A stretch of 35,460 bases of DNA. Source: an uncultured Lachnospiraceae bacterium. GTDB lineage: Bacteria; Bacillota; Clostridia; Lachnospirales; Lachnospiraceae. Positions 1 through 8,102 of this stretch are shown piece by piece. Where the stretch lies: the NCBI GenBank assembly GCA_947169935.1, contig CAMVRS010000018.1, positions 1 to 35,460 on the forward strand, given 5' to 3'. The position numbers and the translations under genes were made by a program. The notes beneath the pieces are model-generated. The model saw only the letters and a program-made list of their open reading frames with translations, was not told the origin of the DNA and ran no database searches. Position 1 is the first letter of the stretch; each line of letters begins with the position of its first letter.

Positions 1-717
1 CTTGGAAATGTCGATGCCGTAAGAAGCAGCCATTTCCTTCATCATCTTCAGAGCTGTCATCTGCTCGGAAAGCTCTTCACGAAGACGGATAACATCATCG
101 GTCATTACACGGCCGGTGGAATCCTTCTGAGCCTGCTTGTCCTCGAGCAGACGATCGATACCGTACAGAGCGACACGACGATAGTCGCCGATGATACGGC
201 CACGGCCGTAAGCATCAGGAAGACCTGTGATTACATGGCTGGAACGGCATGCTCTCATCTCCTGATTGTAAGCATCGAAGCAGCCTGCGTTGTGTGTTTT
301 TCTGTGAACTGAGAAGAACTCGCTGATCTCGGGATCTACGGTATAGCCGTTATCTGCGCAAGCCTTCTCTGCCATACGGATACCGCCGTAAGGCTGCATT
401 GAACGCTTGAAGGGCTTGTCGGTCTGGAAGCCGACGATCTTTTCCTTGCTCTTGTCCAGATATCCGGGGCCATGGGATGTAATGGTGCTTATCACCTTTG
501 TATCCATATCAAGCACACCGCCTGCCTCGCGCTCCTGACGCTGCAGATCGATTACCTGCTCCCACAGTTCCTTAGTTGCCTGTGTGGGACCTGCCAGGAA
601 GGATTCATCACCGTCATAAGGTGTGTAATTCTTCTGGATGAAGTCGCGCACGTCGATCTCGTTCACCCACTTGCCGCCGGTGAAGCCTTCCCACTCTGAT
701 CTCATTTCCTGACTCAT
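1..717 (-). CDS. pflB: Pyruvate formate-lyase (formate C-acetyltransferase), N-terminal 239 residues, cut by window edge
   Basis: This is the start of pyruvate formate-lyase, the cytoplasmic glycyl-radical enzyme that converts pyruvate and CoA to acetyl-CoA and formate during anaerobic fermentation. Translating the minus strand from the ATG at 715-717 gives an open frame of 239 codons to the window edge. It begins MSQEMRSEWEGFTGGKWV and contains the family-typical stretches DFIQKNYTPYDGDESFL and FGIQ-type PYGGIRMAEKACADNGY. The full protein is normally about 750 residues, so the catalytic Cys-Cys pair and the C-terminal glycyl-radical loop lie outside the window. The start is secured by AGGAGG at 725-730, seven bases upstream of the ATG. 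A sigma-A type promoter lies about 70 bases upstream. The identity is confident; whether an activase gene (pflA) follows cannot be seen. Confidence 0.96.
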   Translation of the reverse strand, partial: MSQEMRSEWEGFTGGKWVNEIDVRDFIQKNYTPYDGDESFLAGPTQATKELWEQVIDLQRQEREAGGVLDMDTKVISTITSHGPGYLDKSKEKIVGFQTDKPFKRSMQPYGGIRMAEKACADNGYTVDPEISEFFSVHRKTHNAGCFDAYNQEMRACRSSHVITGLPDAYGRGRIIGDYRRVALYGIDRLLEDKQAQKDSTGRVMTDDVIRLREELSEQMTALKMMKEMAASYGIDISK

Positions 718-783
718 TGCATTGCCTCCTATATAAAAATAATAAGTTATTGATTCACGGGACTTTAGCCCCAATTACCCACT

Positions 784-813
784 ATTATATAAAAAATCAC
801 CTCGAATAGTCAA
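784..813 (-). promoter_or_regulatory. Promoter of pflB
   Basis: On the minus strand TTGACT (808-813) is followed after 18 bases by a perfect TATAAT (784-789). The predicted transcript start near 777 gives a leader of about 60 bases before the pflB ATG, with the AGGAGG ribosome binding site at its end. The match is by eye. Confidence 0.75.
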
Positions 814-827
814 TAAAAAACCGTCCC

Positions 828-923
828 ATTTTTACAATAATTTCTTAATTAAAATGCCTAAAAAATTATGTCTACCTTTTTGACGGATATGTATCATCCG
901 GGCATCTTTTATATTGTAAAAAT
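828..923. promoter_or_regulatory. Spaced 12-bp inverted repeat upstream of the pflB promoter
   Basis: ATTTTTACAATA (828-839) is an exact reverse complement of TATTGTAAAAAT (912-923), with 72 bases between the arms. Both arms lie just upstream of the pflB -35 box, in the gap between pflB and the J-domain gene. The layout would suit an activator or repressor binding two sites by looping. The region is AT-rich, so chance is a real alternative. No consensus Rex-type site was recognised. Confidence 0.35.
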
Positions 924-956
924 AGCACGGTATATATGACATGTCGGTAACATATG

Positions 957-1760
957 TTACGTAGCGTATTTATATAATATCGCGTAACACTCATTGATCT
1001 TTTTGCACATCTCCTCGGAACCGCCCGGATTATCGGGGTGATATTTTTTTATCAGCATATTACGTTTTTCCTTTATCTCTTCTTCAGTGAAGGGGAGCTC
1101 CACATTAAAAATTGACTTGGCCTCATCCAGGGCCGCATTGCTCACATGCGGTTCCTTATCCGTCTTTACATGGGGACCGCCGCGCTTTGCGCGCTCACGC
1201 TCCGCCTCTTCCTCCATGCGCCGGCGCTTTCTTTCCGTATGCTCGCGGCGCTGTTCCTGTCTGGCCCTCTGCTTGGCTTTTGACCATTCTTCTTTTTCGC
1301 GCTGCTCCTTTTCCCGGGCTGCAGCTGCCTTTGCTTTCTCAGCCTTCTTCTCTGCTTCTTCCCTGGCCTTTCTCTCTGCCTCTTTTTCTTCCTCAGTCAT
1401 TTCACACTGGCGCTTTTCACGCTCATATCGTTTTATTCCATGCCTGCATTCGTCATAGCTCTTTGCAAAAAGATAAGTAAATGCCTCCAGGAACATAAAG
1501 AAGGTGGCCAATCCCTTCATGACCGGCTTATAAAGAAGAAATGCAACGACAGCCAATGCGGCGCCGCCAAGGAGCAGCAGCATGGTGTTTTTCCTCATAA
1601 GCCAGAGTCCAAGCCCAACCAGTGCCAGCGTACACAGCAAAAAAAGAGCCCTCCCTATGTCGCTGTGCTTTCTAAGCTTTCTGAGCAGCATATGAAGGCC
1701 CTTTCCCGGAGCCGCCAGTATCATTTCGGTTTTTAACATGAACACATTGATGGGGGACAT
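957..1760 (-). CDS. Membrane-anchored J-domain (DnaJ-like) protein, J domain at the C terminus
   Basis: This is a class III-like J protein that probably recruits an Hsp70 (DnaK) to the inner face of the membrane. With the ATG at 1760 it has 267 residues. Two hydrophobic segments lie near residues 35-52 and 57-90. A long charged helix follows, very rich in Glu, Lys, Arg and Ala (about 110-200) and likely coiled coil. The last about 60 residues form a J domain with the diagnostic HPD inside IKKYHPDNPGGSEE. I chose 1760 because GGAG lies five bases upstream and this start follows the stop of the preceding gene. The ATG at 1793 has a weaker AGGA with a three-base spacer and would overlap that gene by 20 bases. 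The client protein is unknown; co-transcription with the secreted lysozyme-like protein upstream is likely. Confidence 0.85.
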   Translation of the reverse strand: MSPINVFMLKTEMILAAPGKGLHMLLRKLRKHSDIGRALFLLCTLALVGLGLWLMRKNTMLLLLGGAALAVVAFLLYKPVMKGLATFFMFLEAFTYLFAKSYDECRHGIKRYEREKRQCEMTEEEKEAERKAREEAEKKAEKAKAAAAREKEQREKEEWSKAKQRARQEQRREHTERKRRRMEEEAERERAKRGGPHVKTDKEPHVSNAALDEAKSIFNVELPFTEEEIKEKRNMLIKKYHPDNPGGSEEMCKKINECYAILYKYAT

Positions 1761-1773
1761 CGGGTCTCCGTTA

Positions 1774-4440
1774 TCATCTGGGAACGATCGCATTGATCCT
1801 GAAGCTTACGGTCTTCTGTCCGATATAATCACCGCAGCCTTTTAACGTAACTTTTGCCGTACCCTTTTCCTTATTGCTGACATAACTGCCCGGAACTACG
1901 CGGTAATCCTCATTAAACGCCAGGTTTTCTCCCTTATATGAAGCAAACTCTATCTGATCCGCTGATGTGATCCTTATCTCATTTCCCGTATATGCCTGGT
2001 CTTTAATGCTTATCTTTACCTTCGCCGTGCCAAGATCAACATATCCCTTAATAATGGTATATTTTGTATACACTGTCTCATGGCTGTACCCGCCTTTACC
2101 GGTGATCGCAACATAGATCACATCACCCTTTCTGGGCGCATCGGAATCCTGGATGGTGTACATCTTCTTGCCTCTGACAATATAATATTTGGGCGCGGTA
2201 TAATCCTTACCCTGCACCAGCGGATTGCCGTGGGTATCCGTCACACAAACAGGCTGTATAAACCTGTCTTCCGTAGCTTTATTTACAGACTTATCCGCTG
2301 CATACATCCTCACGTTATCGGAGAAATCCAGGGCAGTGATCTTATATTTTATTTTTCGGCTGCCGCTGTAGCATCCTTTACCCTGTATATTAATGGTTGC
2401 TGTACCGGCCGCTTTGTTATTGGTCACCTTTACGCTGTAATCCACATCCCTTACCAGTTCTGCACCGTTATAGGAAACGGAAAACTCCGGTACTGCGCCT
2501 GTCTTATTATAGCTTACGCTTACACGGGTGTTCTCCGGAACGGGATCACCGTTCCCATCATAAACCGTTACTTTCGCATCCTTGATGGCATAACCCGTTA
2601 TTTTAAATGTAGCTTTCTTTGTACCGGTATATCTGTTGATACCGGTTACCAGTATCGTCGCTTTACCGGGCATGATATTATTCTTGTAACTTATGACATA
2701 ATCATTCGCGGTAAGTCCCGTTATTCCGCTCAGATTAACGGAGGGGGTTATCTCCTGTCCCGTGTATGCATAGCTTTTCGCGAATCCGCTTATCTTAAGC
2801 TTTCCTATCGATTTGCCCTTTATGTTGAACTTTATCCTCTTTATTCCCACAAAACTGTATCCCGTGGCACTCTTCCGGGCATTACATCCGCTTACCATAA
2901 TATATGCCTTACCGGGTTTATCCGCATTCTCAAGTCCCACGATCTGCACGTCATTATCGCTCAGACTCTTACCTTTATACTTAAGGCTTATAACATAAGG
3001 CTTTCCCTTCTTGCCTGTCAGATTATTCATGCTCAGGCTCTCTACCACAAAGCCCTCATCCTTATAAGTCTGGGCGGGTATGGAAGCCGCCGTCACCTTG
3101 GACAGCATTATCTGGGGCAGGGAATTTGATGAAGCCGTCTGCTTTCCTACATATGTAAGATATATGGTTTTGGTACCGGTATAATTACCCATACCGCACA
3201 GATTAAGGCTTACTGTCAGATTCCCCTTTTCATCTCCCTTAAATCCGTTTGCGATATTCTTATTATATTCAGGCACACTGAAATCCGTATCATATTTAAG
3301 GTTTACACCATTAAGCTTACATACGGGCTTGGGCTTCTGCTGCTTTCCGTTATACTGCAGGACTATATCCTCCGCATCTGCTTCAGAGATATCCAGCGCC
3401 ATCACCTTGTAATACTTCCTGATAGTCCCGACATAATTACCTTTGAATTCTATGATAAGAACAGCGGTACCTACCTTCTTATTATTCTCGTAGCTCACTG
3501 TATAATCCGTCTTTTCTTTCAACAGCTTATCGGAATAATAAATACGGAAATCCTGGGTCACTGCCTTGCCGGTATAATACTTATCCTCGATCCCCGCATA
3601 CCATATGCCTTCGGGTATGATTCCATCCTCCGGTATATCTTCCTCAAGTACGGAGGGTTCCTGCTCATCGGGCTCCGGCACATCGTCTTCGCTTAAGCTG
3701 GGCTGGGTTTCCTCCGGTACAGGCAGGATCTCCACCTTTTTTTCAGGTTTTTCCTCTTCAGGCGGATCTTCCTCTTCAGGCTCACCGTGTCCCAGATCCT
3801 TATAGAGAGGCCAGAAGGTATCCCTTGCGATATTGCCTCTTCTGTCTGACATGGCCAGCGTATCGGCAGGCACCTCAAAATTCTTGCACCAGAGATATGC
3901 GCTCCTGTATGCACCATCCGCATCATTGGAAGTATCCCTGATGGCTGCCATGGTCCTGGGAAAATCCTGTTCTGTTTCGTATTTAAGATAAGCCAGCTGG
4001 CCGCCCAGAGTATGCCAGTCAAGGCCGTGGGAATCGCAGAAACTCTTAAGTTTCTCCCAGCGCCCCGCATGCCACTGGCAGATACCGTAACTCGTGCCGT
4101 TATCACCAAGTGCATCATAACGGAACGAAGACTCGCAGAAGATATTTGCCAGGATACCCACTGCTGCCGCCGTATGAAGCCCCATATCATCTATAAGGAA
4201 ATAGAATATGGTCATGGCGTTCTCGCCTGTATATCCCAGCTCTCCCTTAAGCGTGCCCGGCTCGGGGCAGTCCGGATCGAATGACTGCAGGTCGTTATCC
4301 ACGCCGTAATATTCATACCATTCCGGCGAATACTCAACCAGTTCATTATCCCCCGCCTCTGCAAAAGGCGCAGCCTCCGTAAAGACCATAAGTATACATA
4401 AAAGAAATACTATTATCCTTCTGTTCTTTAAAGAAAACAT
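1774..4440 (-). CDS. Secreted phage-tail-lysozyme domain protein with seven Ig-like repeats
   Basis: This 888-residue exported protein is predicted to cut or bind peptidoglycan. It starts with a classical signal peptide (basic NRR, hydrophobic core, cleavage likely after AEA near residue 29). Residues about 65-220 resemble the phage tail lysozyme family, with the probable catalytic Glu in NIFCESSFRYDA followed by SYGICQWH. A Pro/Glu-rich acidic linker (about 222-280) leads to roughly seven beta-rich repeats, each 75-110 residues. Their recurring pattern is YTG..., an acidic-x-aromatic 'DY.V.Y' strand, then GTA.V.I.G.G.Y.GT. These look like bacterial Ig-like or wall-adhesive domains. No LPXTG anchor or SLH domain is visible, so attachment must be through the repeats. 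The start has AGGAG seven bases upstream and its own promoter at 4488-4516. The family assignment of the enzyme domain is good; substrate and role (autolysin or inter-bacterial weapon) are open. Confidence 0.85.
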   Translation of the reverse strand: MFSLKNRRIIVFLLCILMVFTEAAPFAEAGDNELVEYSPEWYEYYGVDNDLQSFDPDCPEPGTLKGELGYTGENAMTIFYFLIDDMGLHTAAAVGILANIFCESSFRYDALGDNGTSYGICQWHAGRWEKLKSFCDSHGLDWHTLGGQLAYLKYETEQDFPRTMAAIRDTSNDADGAYRSAYLWCKNFEVPADTLAMSDRRGNIARDTFWPLYKDLGHGEPEEEDPPEEEKPEKKVEILPVPEETQPSLSEDDVPEPDEQEPSVLEEDIPEDGIIPEGIWYAGIEDKYYTGKAVTQDFRIYYSDKLLKEKTDYTVSYENNKKVGTAVLIIEFKGNYVGTIRKYYKVMALDISEADAEDIVLQYNGKQQKPKPVCKLNGVNLKYDTDFSVPEYNKNIANGFKGDEKGNLTVSLNLCGMGNYTGTKTIYLTYVGKQTASSNSLPQIMLSKVTAASIPAQTYKDEGFVVESLSMNNLTGKKGKPYVISLKYKGKSLSDNDVQIVGLENADKPGKAYIMVSGCNARKSATGYSFVGIKRIKFNIKGKSIGKLKISGFAKSYAYTGQEITPSVNLSGITGLTANDYVISYKNNIMPGKATILVTGINRYTGTKKATFKITGYAIKDAKVTVYDGNGDPVPENTRVSVSYNKTGAVPEFSVSYNGAELVRDVDYSVKVTNNKAAGTATINIQGKGCYSGSRKIKYKITALDFSDNVRMYAADKSVNKATEDRFIQPVCVTDTHGNPLVQGKDYTAPKYYIVRGKKMYTIQDSDAPRKGDVIYVAITGKGGYSHETVYTKYTIIKGYVDLGTAKVKISIKDQAYTGNEIRITSADQIEFASYKGENLAFNEDYRVVPGSYVSNKEKGTAKVTLKGCGDYIGQKTVSFRINAIVPR

Positions 4441-4487
4441 TGCTCACTCCTGTTCTTTCATCATTATTACCTATATTGCGCGCCATG

Positions 4488-4516
4488 ATTATAGCATCTT
4501 GTATAATTATTGTAAA
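4488..4516 (-). promoter_or_regulatory. Promoter of the lysozyme-like / J-protein operon
   Basis: On the minus strand TTTACA (4511-4516) is followed after 17 bases by a perfect TATAAT (4488-4493). It is divergent from the argC promoter, which begins 20 bases away. Confidence 0.75.
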
Positions 4517-4536
4517 CCTCGCCCTCTCTGAGCGGG

Positions 4537-4565
4537 TTTACAAAGAAAGTGAAAGATGTTATCAT
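4537..4565 (+). promoter_or_regulatory. Promoter of the argC - MBOAT - SGNH operon
   Basis: TTTACA (4537-4542) and TATCAT (4560-4565) are separated by 17 bases, each one mismatch from consensus. The predicted leader is about 43 bases. A second TATAAT at 4590-4595 has only a poorly spaced -35. Confidence 0.6.
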
Positions 4566-4614
4566 TTCAATGCTGCGGAAGGCAGCCAATATAATATAAA
4601 GAGAGTATCGGATC

Positions 4615-5559
4615 ATGAAAAAGGTTTTTATCGACGGAAGTGAAGGCACTACGGGACTGCGCATACATGAGCGCCTTGAAAAAAGGGATGATATTGAGAT
4701 CCTTAAGATAGACAGCGATAAGCGTAAAGATCCCGATGAGATAAGGAAATTCATAAATGCTTCGGACATAACTTTTCTGTGCCTGCCCGATGCAGCCGCT
4801 ATTGAGGCAGTAAGCTATGTAGAGAATGATAATACCGTTATCATAGACGCTTCCACCGCTCATCGTACACAGGAAGGCTGGGCATACGGTTTCCCCGAAC
4901 TGTCGGCAGCTCACCGCGAAGCTATACGCAAGGGAAAACGTATTGCTGTTCCGGGCTGTTACGCCAGCGGTTTTATCGGCCTGGTATATCCCCTGGTGCA
5001 GGCAGGCATAATCCCGAAGGATTATCCCCTTTCGGTCTTTGCCGCATCCGGCTACAGCGGCGGCGGTAAAAAGCTTATCGCGCAGTATGAAGAAGAAGGC
5101 CGTGATAAGAAATACGATTCGGCGCGCATGTACGCCTGGGGTCAGACCCACAAGCATTTAAAGGAAATGAAGGCTGTATGCGGGATCGATAACGAGCCTC
5201 TTTTCCTCCCGTTTACCACCAATTATCACAGCGGCATGATGGTGCAGCTGCCGCTGTTTTCCCATCTCCTGAAAAACGGGACAACTCCCGAAGAGCTGCA
5301 TGAATGTTTCTCAAAGCATTATAAGGATGAACCCTTCATAAAAGTAATGCCTCTTGGCGCCGATGCCGAGGCAGGCGGCGCTCTTTTCACCGACGCCTGT
5401 GCAGGCTGGGACGGCATGGAGATATTTGTTACAGGTAATAACGACAGGATGGTTGCAGCCAGCCGTTTTGATAATCTTGGAAAGGGCGCTTCCGGTGCAG
5501 CTGTGCAGTGCATGAATATAGTTCTGGGCGTTGACGAAGCAACGGGGCTTGATCTTTAA
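4615..5559 (+). CDS. argC: N-acetyl-gamma-glutamyl-phosphate reductase, type 2
   Basis: The enzyme carries out the NADPH-dependent reduction of N-acetylglutamyl phosphate to the semialdehyde in arginine biosynthesis, in the cytoplasm. The 314 residues match the short type 2 form. The N-terminal Rossmann motif is GSEGTTGLRIHERL. The catalytic Cys115 sits in VPGCYASGF, followed by the ASGYSGGGK loop. A conserved HSGMMV segment comes later. The ribosome binding site is weak (GAGAG about nine bases upstream). The stop codon TAA overlaps the AAGGA that serves the next gene, so argC and the MBOAT gene are translationally coupled. No other arginine genes are nearby, which is unusual for a gene that often sits with argJBD. 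The identity is confident. Confidence 0.95.
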   Translation: MKKVFIDGSEGTTGLRIHERLEKRDDIEILKIDSDKRKDPDEIRKFINASDITFLCLPDAAAIEAVSYVENDNTVIIDASTAHRTQEGWAYGFPELSAAHREAIRKGKRIAVPGCYASGFIGLVYPLVQAGIIPKDYPLSVFAASGYSGGGKKLIAQYEEEGRDKKYDSARMYAWGQTHKHLKEMKAVCGIDNEPLFLPFTTNYHSGMMVQLPLFSHLLKNGTTPEELHECFSKHYKDEPFIKVMPLGADAEAGGALFTDACAGWDGMEIFVTGNNDRMVAASRFDNLGKGASGAAVQCMNIVLGVDEATGLDL

Positions 5560-5571
5560 GGACACGCGGGG

Positions 5572-6963
5572 ATGGTATTCAGTTCCTTTATCTTTTTATG
5601 GTTTTTTCTTCCCCTGATATTTATCCTGGGGATGACAGTCAGGACTCCCGGCAGGCAGAATATCCTTTTACTGCTGGGGAGTCTTCTGTTTTATGCCTGG
5701 GGAGAACCTGTATATATACTTCTTCTCCTGGCATCGATACTGGTCAATTATCTTTTCGGTCTTGGCATAGGTTCCGCAGAAAAACAGAATACTAAGAAAC
5801 TTCTGCTCACAGCGGCTCTGGTGCTGGATCTGGGTTCCCTTGCATGCTTTAAATATCTTGGGCTTCTCAGTTCATCACTTGCAGCTGTTTTTCCGTCTGC
5901 AAACCTGCCCGTGATCGATCTGCCGCTTCCCGTAGGTATTTCTTTCTTTACCTTCCAGGCCATGGCTTATATCATCGACCTCTACCGCGGCAAATATCCC
6001 GCACAGAAAGATCCGCTTAAACTGGCTTTATACATATCATTCTTCCCGCAGCTTATAGCCGGCCCCATAGTACGATATATCGACATCGAAAAGCAGCTTA
6101 CGGAAAGAAAGATAAGCCTTGACGGTGTAAGCTGCGGCATCAGGCGCTTTATCTTCGGTCTTGCAAAAAAAGTGCTGATAGCAAATATAGTGGCTGATGT
6201 TGTGGACAGTCTGCTGGCAAACGGCCCCTCCATGATCGGAAGCGCCGGCTGCTGGCTTTGCGCCATCGCATATACTCTTCAGATCTACTATGATTTTTCG
6301 GGCTATTCCGATATGGCGATAGGCCTTGGCAGGATATTCGGTTTTGAATTCAGGGAGAATTTCGATCTGCCCTATATCTCACGTTCCATCACCGAATTCT
6401 GGCGCCGCTGGCATATCTCCCTCGGCGAATGGTTCAGGGAATACCTCTATATCCCGCTGGGCGGCAACCGCAAAGGCAGGCTGCGCAGCTATCTGAACAT
6501 CTTTTTCGTATTTGCGATGACCGGTCTATGGCACGGGGCTTCCTGGCGCTTTATGATCTGGGGTATTTACCACGGTACCTTCCGCATGATAGAAAAAGCA
6601 GGCTTCGAGGATTTCCTGAAAAAACATCCCGTATTCTCGCACATATATACGGTCCTGGTATTTGTCGCCGGCTGGGTCATCTTCCGCGCAGACAGCCTTG
6701 GACTTGCTCTTGAACAGCTTAAGTTTATGGTTAACCCCACAGCTTCACAGGTAAATCCCGGCATCTATACAGGTAATTACAGGCTTCTGGCACTGGCAGC
6801 GGGCATACTGCTCTGCGGCCCCGCCCAGAAGATATTTAAAAAGATCGGCGATAAAACCAAAGACAGTTTTATCGAGCTGGTATGCTGCGCGGTACTGGCG
6901 GGTCTGTGCATATTATGTCTTGGAGGGGAAAGCTACAATCCCTTCATATATTTCAGATTCTGA
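5572..6963 (+). CDS. MBOAT family membrane-bound O-acyltransferase (AlgI-like), copy 1
   Basis: This 463-residue polytopic membrane protein is predicted to pass acetyl or another acyl group across the membrane for O-acylation of an extracellular polymer, as AlgI does for alginate. It has about ten hydrophobic segments. The MBOAT signature includes ISEFWRRWHISL-type sequence (here ITEFWRRWHISLGEWFREY) and the active-site His321 in GLWHGASWRFMIWG. AAGGA at 5558-5562, overlapping the argC stop, lies nine bases before the ATG. The partner SGNH protein starts 12 bases after its stop, which is the usual AlgI/AlgJ-type arrangement. The polymer acylated is not known, and no glycosyltransferase is adjacent. 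A DltB role is less likely because dltA, dltC and dltD are absent. Confidence 0.9.
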   Translation: MVFSSFIFLWFFLPLIFILGMTVRTPGRQNILLLLGSLLFYAWGEPVYILLLLASILVNYLFGLGIGSAEKQNTKKLLLTAALVLDLGSLACFKYLGLLSSSLAAVFPSANLPVIDLPLPVGISFFTFQAMAYIIDLYRGKYPAQKDPLKLALYISFFPQLIAGPIVRYIDIEKQLTERKISLDGVSCGIRRFIFGLAKKVLIANIVADVVDSLLANGPSMIGSAGCWLCAIAYTLQIYYDFSGYSDMAIGLGRIFGFEFRENFDLPYISRSITEFWRRWHISLGEWFREYLYIPLGGNRKGRLRSYLNIFFVFAMTGLWHGASWRFMIWGIYHGTFRMIEKAGFEDFLKKHPVFSHIYTVLVFVAGWVIFRADSLGLALEQLKFMVNPTASQVNPGIYTGNYRLLALAAGILLCGPAQKIFKKIGDKTKDSFIELVCCAVLAGLCILCLGGESYNPFIYFRF

Positions 6964-6975
6964 CGGAGAAGCAGA

Positions 6976-8100
6976 TTGAAAGACAAAAACATCATCAAAA
7001 AACTTTATATCGTACTCTTCGTGCTGGTATTCATCCTGCCCGCTCCGCTTTATTATGCAATGAAGCGTTATATAGACACGCATAATTATGAGAACCGCAT
7101 CATCCCGCAGTTCCCGGCTCTTACAGCCGAAAACTACAGTTCTTATCCTGCATCGGTTGAGAATTATTTAAAGGATATGCTGCCCTTCAAAAACCAGATG
7201 GCAAAGATCAACGGTATCATAGACTATCGTGTCTTTAAAGATACCTTAAGCCACGATGTGGTGATAGGAAAAGGCGGCTGGCTTTTCTATACCGGAAAAC
7301 AGGATATAGTAGAGGATCCCATAAGCGACTACACCGGCATCAACCTCTTTACCGATGATGAGCTGGATACCATAGCAGATAATCTTAAAAAAGCAGACGA
7401 ACTTATGCAGCAAAGAGGCGGCCGTTTCATGCTGGTGCTCTCTCCTTCTAAAATGAGCATTTACCCTGATATGCTTCCTGCCAGATATGGGGAATCCGCA
7501 GAGTATAAACGTATAGAACAGCTGTATGACTACCTTTCACAGAACACCGATATCTGCATAGTGAATGCTTATGAGGAACTCAGGGAATACAGGGCTTCAC
7601 ATCCGGAGCAGATAATATTCCTCAAGTATGATACACATGAAAATTATGCCGGAAGCTATATCAGCGCTCAGGCCATACTTAAGTCCCTGGGTTATGAAAG
7701 CCTGCCCGATATAAATACCCTCACACTAAAGGAAAATGAAGAACCGGAGGCAGATCTTGCTAATATACTGGGCATAAAATCTTCCGTAAATGATCCGAAT
7801 AATCTGATCGCGGGCGGATATGAAAAGCATGAAAATGAATTTTGGATGAACGCGACAGAGACAGAACTGCGTTATACCAATCTTAATGGTGATGCCGGAT
7901 ACGGAAAGCTTATGATGATAAGCGATTCCTTCGGGGAAGGCATGCTCCCCTTCCTTGCGGATTATCATAACGAATCCTATATGGTATATCCCAGAACATT
8001 TAAAGGCGAAATGATAGATAAAGAAGCGCCCGATGTCCTGATATATCAGGTAACCGAACGCCTTCTGGAAAATCTTTTAAAATTCGATATAAATAAATAG
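6976..8100 (+). CDS. AlgJ/AlgX-like SGNH O-acetyltransferase partner of MBOAT copy 1
   Basis: This 374-residue protein has one N-terminal membrane anchor (about residues 8-28) and an extracellular SGNH-type domain. It probably accepts the acyl group delivered by the upstream MBOAT and transfers it to a polysaccharide. Its order of catalytic residues matches the AlgX/AlgJ plan: Asp219 and His221 in YDTHENYAGSY, and Ser318 in MISDSFGEGM. A VIGKGGWLFYTG segment near residue 93 is also typical of the family. The start codon is TTG at 6976, with GGAG eight bases upstream; no in-frame ATG with a ribosome binding site is nearby. Its stop is only two bases from the stop of the convergent gene. DHHW-family protein is an equivalent label. 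Confidence 0.85.
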   Translation: MKDKNIIKKLYIVLFVLVFILPAPLYYAMKRYIDTHNYENRIIPQFPALTAENYSSYPASVENYLKDMLPFKNQMAKINGIIDYRVFKDTLSHDVVIGKGGWLFYTGKQDIVEDPISDYTGINLFTDDELDTIADNLKKADELMQQRGGRFMLVLSPSKMSIYPDMLPARYGESAEYKRIEQLYDYLSQNTDICIVNAYEELREYRASHPEQIIFLKYDTHENYAGSYISAQAILKSLGYESLPDINTLTLKENEEPEADLANILGIKSSVNDPNNLIAGGYEKHENEFWMNATETELRYTNLNGDAGYGKLMMISDSFGEGMLPFLADYHNESYMVYPRTFKGEMIDKEAPDVLIYQVTERLLENLLKFDINK

Positions 8101-8102
8101 CT

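Noticed and set aside
731-956. Rex-type redox operator upstream of pflB
   Set aside because: No TTGTNAN-N4-NTNACAA-like palindrome could be found; only the spaced 12-bp repeat is present.
2080-3129. Long plus-strand open frame (349 codons) opposite the lysozyme-like gene
   Set aside because: It is the mirror of a well-supported signal-peptide/Ig-repeat protein, has no ribosome binding site and no recognisable domains.
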